Assembly (NCBI GenBank): GCA_034408745.1
Contig: JAWXCM010000133.1
Location: 1 to 11,433 of the forward strand
DNA from: JAWXCM01 sp034408745
GTDB taxonomy: Bacteria > Acidobacteriota > Terriglobia > Bryobacterales > Bryobacteraceae
Reading direction: 5' to 3'
Length of the DNA: 11,433 nucleotides
The notes beneath the pieces were generated by a model. The model did no database searches. It had not been told where the DNA came from and was given only the letters and a program-made list of their open reading frames with translations. This document shows, piece after piece, positions 6,645 to 11,433 of the stretch (position 1 is the stretch's first letter; each line of letters starts with the position of its first letter). A program made the position numbers and the translations under genes.

Positions 6645-8039
6645 ATGCAACGGGCAGCCATCCTGTTCGCCGCGCTCAGCACTCTCCTCGCAGGTGCCGC
6701 GCCACCGGGCTGGCAGCCCGTCGCATTTCGCGAGGAAATTCGTCCGAATTTCCGTCACGAACCGGCCGGCGGTCGCAATAATGCCGAATCCCTGATCATC
6801 GAAACCGATGCCCGCGACGGCCTCGACGGAGCCTGGAAACGATCTTTCCCCGTCCAGGGCGGCTCCTGGTACAAGTTCAGCGTCTGGCGCAAAACCTCAG
6901 GCACAGATTACCCGCAGCAATGCTCTGCCATTACCGTCTACTGGCAGGACGATAACGGAAAATCCGTGCTCGATGACCGGAAACTCGTAGAGAATTACCT
7001 CACCAAACATACGCCGGCCGCCCCACCGGAGTACCCCGTCGACACCGCCACGGGACCCGACGGCTGGACCGAGGTCACCGGACTCTGGCAGGCCCCCGGT
7101 GGCTCCAAAGCCGCTTCCATCGAAATGCACGGCCGCTGGGCCGCAAACGCGCGATTCAGCTTCAGCGCACCCGCGTTCGTAAAAGCCGAACCGCCCGCGC
7201 CCCGCATCGTCCGGCTCGCCACGGTCCACCACCGCCCGCTCACCGGAAAAACAGCCGCCGAAAAGCGCGAACAATTCGCCCCGCTGGTCGCCGAAGCAGC
7301 CCGAAGAAAATCGGACCTCGTCGTCCTCGGCGAGACCCTCACCTACGCATGGGCTGGCAAAACTCCCGCCGAGGCAGCCGAGCCCATCCCCGGCCCGACA
7401 ACGGATTATTTCGCCGCCCTCTCCAAACAGCACAATTTGTACATCGTGGCGGGAATTTTCGAAAAAGACACGTATAAGGTCTACAATACCGCCGTCCTGC
7501 TGACCCCGGAAGGCACCATCGGCGGCAAATATCGAAAGGTCACCCTGCCCGACAGCGAGGCCGCCTCCGGCGTAGTTCCAGGCACCGACTTCCCCGTTTT
7601 CAAAACCCGCTTCGGCATCGTCGGCATGATGATCTGCTACGACGGCTTCTTCCCCGAAGTCGCCCGCGAACTCAGCAAAAACGGCGCCGAAATCATAGCC
7701 TGGCCCGTCTGGGGCTGCAACCCCGAGCTCGCCAAAGCCCGCGCCGCCGAAAACCACGTCTACATGGTGAGCAGCACCTATGAGGACACGTCTTCCAACT
7801 GGATGCTCTCCGCCGTCTGGGACCAGACCGGAAAGACCATCGGCCTCGCAAAGGACTGGGGATCCGTCGCCGTCGCAGAGGTCGACCTCAGCGAAACCAC
7901 CCGCTGGCGCGTCCTCGGCGACTTCCGCTCCAAACTCGAATACCACGTGCCCATGGCCCCAGCCGCCCCGCTCTGGAACCAGAAGGCGCCCAAAGTCGTA
8001 CCATGGCAGAACCCATCAAAAGGATCGGTGATACCTTAA
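6645..8039 (+). CDS. Exported nitrilase-superfamily C-N hydrolase with N-terminal beta-sandwich-like domain
   Basis: A Sec-type signal (MQRAAILFAALSTLLAGAAP, 1-20) is followed by a domain at about 21-180. Phrases such as GGSWYKFSVWRKTSG (72-86) and GWTEVTGLWQAPGGSKAA (140-157) resemble carbohydrate-binding jelly-roll modules of the CBM4/9 or galactose-binding type. Residues about 187-435 are a carbon-nitrogen hydrolase domain with the full catalytic triad: E230 (LVVLGET), K298 (GKYRKVTLP) and C331 (MMICYDGFFPE). The family hydrolyses amides, nitriles or carbamoyl groups through a cysteine thioester. An exported, module-bearing version suggests an extracytoplasmic amide substrate, perhaps glycan-linked; this is inference. 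The ATG lies 11 bp after the DUF1552 stop with no strong ribosome binding site. The gene is third in the operon. The exact substrate cannot be assigned. Confidence 0.9.
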   Translation: MQRAAILFAALSTLLAGAAPPGWQPVAFREEIRPNFRHEPAGGRNNAESLIIETDARDGLDGAWKRSFPVQGGSWYKFSVWRKTSGTDYPQQCSAITVYWQDDNGKSVLDDRKLVENYLTKHTPAAPPEYPVDTATGPDGWTEVTGLWQAPGGSKAASIEMHGRWAANARFSFSAPAFVKAEPPAPRIVRLATVHHRPLTGKTAAEKREQFAPLVAEAARRKSDLVVLGETLTYAWAGKTPAEAAEPIPGPTTDYFAALSKQHNLYIVAGIFEKDTYKVYNTAVLLTPEGTIGGKYRKVTLPDSEAASGVVPGTDFPVFKTRFGIVGMMICYDGFFPEVARELSKNGAEIIAWPVWGCNPELAKARAAENHVYMVSSTYEDTSSNWMLSAVWDQTGKTIGLAKDWGSVAVAEVDLSETTRWRVLGDFRSKLEYHVPMAPAAPLWNQKAPKVVPWQNPSKGSVIP

Positions 8040-8043
8040 TCCC

Positions 8044-8928
8044 ATGCACAACCCGTCGAGACGTCACTTTCTCCGGCTGGGCGCGGCAGCAGTGGCCGCA
8101 GCTTCACTCCCGGCCTACGCGGCAAAACGCTCCGCCACGGACCTCGTAACTCTCGGCCGAACCGGCGTCAAAGTCTGCCGGCTCGCCTTCGGAACCGGTA
8201 CCTTCGGCGGCCGTGTGCAACGCGAACTCGGACAGGATCAGTTCACCCGGCTCGTCCGCTACGCCTACGATCAGGGCATCCGTTTCTTTGAGACAGCCGA
8301 GTCTTACCAGGGCATGCCCCAGATGCTCGCCATTGCGCTCAAAGGCATCCCCCGCGACAGCTATCAGCTGATGACCAAGCACCGCATCCGCGAAGGTGTC
8401 GACCCCAAAGCGGCAGTCGAGCGCTTCCGCAGCGACCTCAACACCGACTACTTCGACATCCTCCTAATGCACTGCATGCGCAGCCCCAGGTGGCCCGACG
8501 AAACAAAGCGCGTCCAGGACGCCTTCTCAGAAGCAAAGCAGAAGAAGATGGTGCTCGCCCACGGCGCCTCAGTCCACGGACTCCCGGCGCTGGCGCCCTT
8601 CCCGTCCATGACCGACTGGCTCGACGTCACCCTCATGCGCGTCAACCACAACGGCGCCCGCATGGACACGCCGCATCAGCAGGAGAGCCCCGAGCGCGGC
8701 GACGTCAACCAGGTCTTCGCGACAGCTCAGAAGCTGCACAAAGCAGGCACCGGAATCCTCGGCATGAAACTGATCGGCGAAGGTCAGTTCACTAACATCG
8801 AGGACCGCGAAGCCGCCATGAAGTATGTGCTCAAATCCGGCTGCGTCGACGCCATGACCATCGGCTACAAAAACACCGCCGAGATCGATGAATCCATGAA
8901 GCGCGTCAATCGTCTGCTGAACGCATAG
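8044..8928 (+). CDS. Tat-exported aldo/keto reductase family protein
   Basis: The protein opens with a twin-arginine signal, SRRHFLRLGAAAVAAASLPAYA (5-26). It then matches the aldo/keto reductase family: LGRTGVKVCRLAFGTGTFGG (37-56), FFETAESYQG (81-90), MTKHRI (110-115), ILLMHCM (139-145), and a C-terminal IGYKNTAEIDESM in the usual cofactor-binding region. The catalytic tetrad is present as E83, Y88, K112 and H143; the first residue is normally Asp, so Glu is a conservative change. Mature length (about 268 residues) is a little short for the family. Family members reduce carbonyls or oxidise alcohols with NAD(P)H, and Tat export would allow the cofactor to be carried out bound. The ATG is 4 bp after the hydrolase stop, fourth in the operon. 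Substrate is unknown. Confidence 0.92.
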   Translation: MHNPSRRHFLRLGAAAVAAASLPAYAAKRSATDLVTLGRTGVKVCRLAFGTGTFGGRVQRELGQDQFTRLVRYAYDQGIRFFETAESYQGMPQMLAIALKGIPRDSYQLMTKHRIREGVDPKAAVERFRSDLNTDYFDILLMHCMRSPRWPDETKRVQDAFSEAKQKKMVLAHGASVHGLPALAPFPSMTDWLDVTLMRVNHNGARMDTPHQQESPERGDVNQVFATAQKLHKAGTGILGMKLIGEGQFTNIEDREAAMKYVLKSGCVDAMTIGYKNTAEIDESMKRVNRLLNA

Positions 8929-8941
8929 CGCGTTGAGCGCT
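8927..8941 (+). promoter_or_regulatory. Small hairpin presenting the TTG start of the MFS gene
   Basis: AGCGC (8927-8931) pairs with GCGCT (8937-8941) around the loop GTTGA. The loop contains the TTG start codon (8933-8935), and the 5' arm overlaps the stop codon of the previous gene. No Shine-Dalgarno sequence precedes the TTG. A ribosome finishing the upstream gene would melt the stem, so the structure could enforce translational coupling. The stem is short and may be coincidental. Confidence 0.3.
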
Positions 8942-10126
8942 TACTCCCCGTTCGCCCATCGAGACTATCGACTGCTCCTGTCCGGCATGTTCCTCGGGAA
9001 CTTCGGACTACAGATGATGTCGCTCGCAGTAAGTTGGGACTTATACCAGCGGACCAAGTCGGCTGTGGTTCTCGGTAACGTTGGCTTCGTCCAGGTATTA
9101 CCCTTCCTGCTCTTCTCACTCGCAGCGGGCCATGTCGCCGACCGTTACAACCGCCGCGACGTTCTCAACATCACCCAGGTGCTCCTGCTGGCCGCATCGT
9201 TGATCCTCGCCTTCACCCCCGGCTCAGTCGCAGTCATCTACATCTGCCTGTTCCTCACCGCCACAGCGCGGTCCTTCCAGGGTCCCGTGCGGATGGCCAT
9301 GATCCCCAACGTAGTTCCGCCAGCCGACCTCCGCACCGCAATCACATGGAACAGCAGCGCATCCGAAATCGCCAACGTCGCCGGACCCGCGCTGGCCGGC
9401 CTGCTCCTCGCCATCAGCGACAGCAAATCGGTCTATTTCGTCCAGTGCGGCTGCGCCCTTGCGACGCTCGGCTGCTACGCGCTCATGCGGCCGTCCCGGC
9501 CCCGGCCAGTGTCCACAGAGCCCGAGCGCCTCTCCGCATTCCTCGACGGCGCCCGCTTCGTCTGGAGTAACAAGCTCATCCTCTCCGCCATCTCGCTCGA
9601 CATGTTCGCCGTGCTCTTCGGAGGCGCCACCGCCCTGCTGCCCATCTTTGCCGTCGAGGTCCTGCACACCGATTCCCGAGGTCTCGGCTGGCTCCGGGCC
9701 GCCCAGCCCATCGGCGCCGTATCCATGGCGCTCTTCACCGCCCACCGCCTGCGCATTCACAACGCCGGACGCATTCTGCTGCTCGCAGTAGCAGGCTTCG
9801 GCGTCGCCACAATCGGCTTCGCGCTGTCGACGGCCTTCTGGCTCTCCTTCGGCATGCTGGTGCTAACCGGAGCCTTCGACAACATCAGCGTTGTCCTCAG
9901 GCACGGCCTTGTACAAACAGAAACACCCGACCGAGTCCGCGGCCGAGTCCTCGCCGTAAACAACATCTTCATCAGCTGTTCGAATCAGTTGGGAGCAGTA
10001 GAATCCGGCTGGGCCGCCGCTCTCATGGGAACCGTGCCCAGCGTAGTCTTCGGAGGCCTCGCGACAATAGCCATAGCAGCAACCTGGGCCGCCATCTCAA
10101 AACCCCTGCGCCACTGGCGCCACTAA
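8933..10126 (+). CDS. MFS transporter (MFS_3 / EntS-like family)
   Basis: This is an inner-membrane major facilitator protein of 397 residues, a normal length for a 12-helix member, with alternating hydrophobic segments throughout. The N-terminus SPFAHRDYRLLLSGMFLGNFG (5-25) and the motif A loop GHVADRYNRRDVL (66-78) place it near the MFS_3 group, which includes the enterobactin exporter EntS and many putative drug exporters. A second conserved loop is TPDRVRGRVLAVNN in the C-terminal half. The TTG start lies 4 bp after the previous stop and is preferred because the conserved SPFAHRDYRLLL segment comes before the first ATG. It is the last gene of the plus-strand operon, so it may export a product or import a breakdown product of the exported enzymes. 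Substrate and direction are not readable. Its stop overlaps the stop of the opposing gene. Confidence 0.9.
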   Translation: MSAYSPFAHRDYRLLLSGMFLGNFGLQMMSLAVSWDLYQRTKSAVVLGNVGFVQVLPFLLFSLAAGHVADRYNRRDVLNITQVLLLAASLILAFTPGSVAVIYICLFLTATARSFQGPVRMAMIPNVVPPADLRTAITWNSSASEIANVAGPALAGLLLAISDSKSVYFVQCGCALATLGCYALMRPSRPRPVSTEPERLSAFLDGARFVWSNKLILSAISLDMFAVLFGGATALLPIFAVEVLHTDSRGLGWLRAAQPIGAVSMALFTAHRLRIHNAGRILLLAVAGFGVATIGFALSTAFWLSFGMLVLTGAFDNISVVLRHGLVQTETPDRVRGRVLAVNNIFISCSNQLGAVESGWAAALMGTVPSVVFGGLATIAIAATWAAISKPLRHWRH

Positions 10127-10563
10127 AGAATCAGCGAAATAATCTCGACCTTCAAACCAGCCGTATCCAGCACCGCAACCGTGACCGGAAGCCGGAACCG
10201 CCTCGGTCCAGCACTCCCAGGATTCAGCCAAAGCACCCCAGCCTTTTCCTCGACAAGAGCCTTGTGCGAATGCCCAAAAATCACCACCCGGTGATTCAGA
10301 TGCCCATCCCGAGGCATCAAAGTCCGGCGATCATGGACAACAAAAACCGACACCCCGCCAAATTCCAGCCTGACGGTTGATGGCAAATCCAGCGAGTCGA
10401 CATTCCCCTTAACCGCCGACACCGGAGCAATCCGCCCCAGCTCCTCCAGAATCGACAACGGCCCCACATCCCCAGCATGGACAATATGCGACACCCCGGC
10501 CAGCGCCACCAGGGCCGAAGGCCGCAGCAGCCCATGCGTGTCAGAAATAACGCCGATTCGCAC
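10123..10563 (-). CDS. Metallophosphoesterase, YfcE/MJ0936 family
   Basis: A small 146-residue cytoplasmic calcineurin-like phosphoesterase with all the metal-binding blocks: SDTHG (D8, H10), AGDVG (D32), KGNVD (N54), VVHD (H77) and FGHSHK (H98, H100), ending with the typical WLNPGSAGPRR (112-122). Family members such as YfcE and MJ0936 hydrolyse phosphodiesters in vitro with a two-metal centre; the physiological substrate is usually unknown. The length is slightly below the common 155-180 residues. The GTG start shares its first G with the TAG stop of the upstream gene, so translation is probably coupled. The TAG stop overlaps the TAA stop of the convergent MFS gene, leaving no room for a terminator between them. 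Confidence 0.93.
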   Translation of the reverse strand: MRIGVISDTHGLLRPSALVALAGVSHIVHAGDVGPLSILEELGRIAPVSAVKGNVDSLDLPSTVRLEFGGVSVFVVHDRRTLMPRDGHLNHRVVIFGHSHKALVEEKAGVLWLNPGSAGPRRFRLPVTVAVLDTAGLKVEIISLIL

Positions 10564-11433
10564 TACTTGTAGATAATATCGGAATCGCTGAAAGTAATCG
10601 TAGATTCGCCGGAATACTTATGATAATTCCGGAAATCGATAACGTTGCGGGAGCAGTCGCTGGTCCCCCGCACGCATGACAAAATCTCAGCATGTGTGGG
10701 CAGCAAAAACTGCTGATCCCCGATCCGCACAAACCCGAACTCCACCGCCGATTCCACCGTGTCCAGAGGAAAGGCCTTCGGCACCTTACGAGCCTGCATC
10801 TCGACCCGCAGCACCTTCGAAGTCTCTTTGTCGATCCACACAGAGCCCTTGTACGCCGGCATAAATACCTGCCCCGGAACCTGCACACGCCAGTGCGAAT
10901 TCGCCTGATCTACCTCGAAATCGAACACCGTGGCATCGCGGCCCGCAATGCTCGCCGTCCGAAGCAACCGGAACTCAGCCGCCGTGGACTCATGGAACAG
11001 ATCCTGCAGCACCGTGGCAAACTCACCAGTCGACCACGACCCCGACATCTCCTCCATCCCCTTCTTCGCAGGCTTGCCGTTGATCGTAATATTCGTGTAC
11101 CGCTCGCGCCCTTTCTCATAAACCAGAGCCATCGATAAAAGATCCACCGCACGCCAGCTCACCGGAGTCGAAGTACTCACATAACGAGCGATATTTTCCT
11201 TGCAATAGTAATTCGGCAGCGACCCGAGATAAGCCAGCGTCGCTTCCCGCGCCTTCGTAACTCGCGGATCTTCAGCGTCCTCGGCCCTCAACGCCGCACC
11301 CGCCGGAGCAGCCGCCTTTTCTTCCGTATACTCAGGAGTCTTCCACGCCGGCAGCTTAGGAGCAGCAGGCGCTGTGGCAGGCGCAACCGCATCCACCGCG
11401 ACCGGTTCCGAAGCCCGAGCCTCTGGCGTCTTA
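10563..11433 (-). CDS. Hypothetical exported-type protein, 5' end beyond the window
   Basis: The frame stays open to the window edge, so the protein is partial at its N-terminus. A GTG at 11394-11396 could serve as a start, but it falls inside an Ala/Pro-rich linker, and 12 more in-frame codons precede it (Pro/Ala/Glu-rich), so the true start is probably upstream. After the linker, the conserved part begins near LAYLGSLPNYYCKENIARY, followed by many short beta-like stretches. Conserved-looking points include GSWSTGEFATVLQDLF, GSVWIDKETSKVLRVEMQAR, and a cysteine pair in LSCVRGTSDCSRN. I do not recognise a named domain. The pattern resembles hypothetical proteins I associate with Solibacter-like genomes, and the beta-rich layout loosely recalls lipoprotein-sorting (LolA-like) folds; this is a weak inference. 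It overlaps the downstream phosphoesterase start by one base. Confidence 0.8.
   Translation of the reverse strand, partial: KTPEARASEPVAVDAVAPATAPAAPKLPAWKTPEYTEEKAAAPAGAALRAEDAEDPRVTKAREATLAYLGSLPNYYCKENIARYVSTSTPVSWRAVDLLSMALVYEKGRERYTNITINGKPAKKGMEEMSGSWSTGEFATVLQDLFHESTAAEFRLLRTASIAGRDATVFDFEVDQANSHWRVQVPGQVFMPAYKGSVWIDKETSKVLRVEMQARKVPKAFPLDTVESAVEFGFVRIGDQQFLLPTHAEILSCVRGTSDCSRNVIDFRNYHKYSGESTITFSDSDIIYK

Noticed and set aside
6897..7946. 349-residue open frame on the minus strand opposite the nitrilase-family gene
   Set aside because: It has Gly/Asp/Val-rich, motif-free sequence; the plus frame has an intact catalytic triad and a signal peptide.

Overview
The window is GC-rich (roughly 60% or more by eye) and tightly packed. 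It looks like a chromosomal segment of an acidobacterium, most likely Bryobacterales (the Solibacter/Bryobacter/Paludibaculum side). Three things point there. The first is a paired DUF1592/DUF1552 locus, a gene pair common in Planctomycetes, Verrucomicrobia and Solibacter-like Acidobacteria. The second is a run of Tat- or Sec-exported enzymes. The third is a C-terminal-conserved hypothetical protein at the right edge, of a kind I associate with Solibacter-type genomes. The phylum call is inference from gene content; no rRNA or marker gene is present.

Layout. Positions 1-123 hold non-coding DNA: a 17-18 bp tandem repeat (G-rich on the minus strand), then two adjacent perfect hairpins with the same CCCA tetraloop inside a short enclosing stem. 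Next, on the minus strand, is a complete SulP-family anion transporter with a C-terminal STAS domain (124-1779). A 193-bp divergent intergenic region follows, with an inverted repeat just in front of the transporter start. From 1973 to 10126 on the plus strand, five genes sit 4-11 bp apart and almost certainly form one operon. They encode a large Sec-exported di-heme DUF1587/1595/1592/1588/1585 protein, a Tat-exported DUF1552 protein, an exported nitrilase-superfamily hydrolase with an N-terminal beta-sandwich-like domain, a Tat-exported aldo/keto reductase, and an MFS transporter that starts on TTG.

The right end carries two minus-strand genes: a YfcE/MJ0936-type metallophosphoesterase, whose stop codon overlaps the MFS stop tail to tail, and upstream of it an exported-looking hypothetical protein cut by the window edge. 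These two are coupled by a TAGTG stop/start overlap.

How the genes may work together (inference). Four of the five operon proteins carry export signals, so their chemistry probably happens in the periplasm or at the outer surface. The c-type heme protein and its DUF1552 partner could be an electron-transferring oxidoreductase module. The hydrolase would cut a C-N bond, the aldo/keto reductase would handle a carbonyl or sugar-like compound, and the MFS protein would move a product or substrate across the inner membrane. The substrate cannot be read from the sequence. No rRNA, tRNA, CRISPR array, transposase or phage gene was seen.
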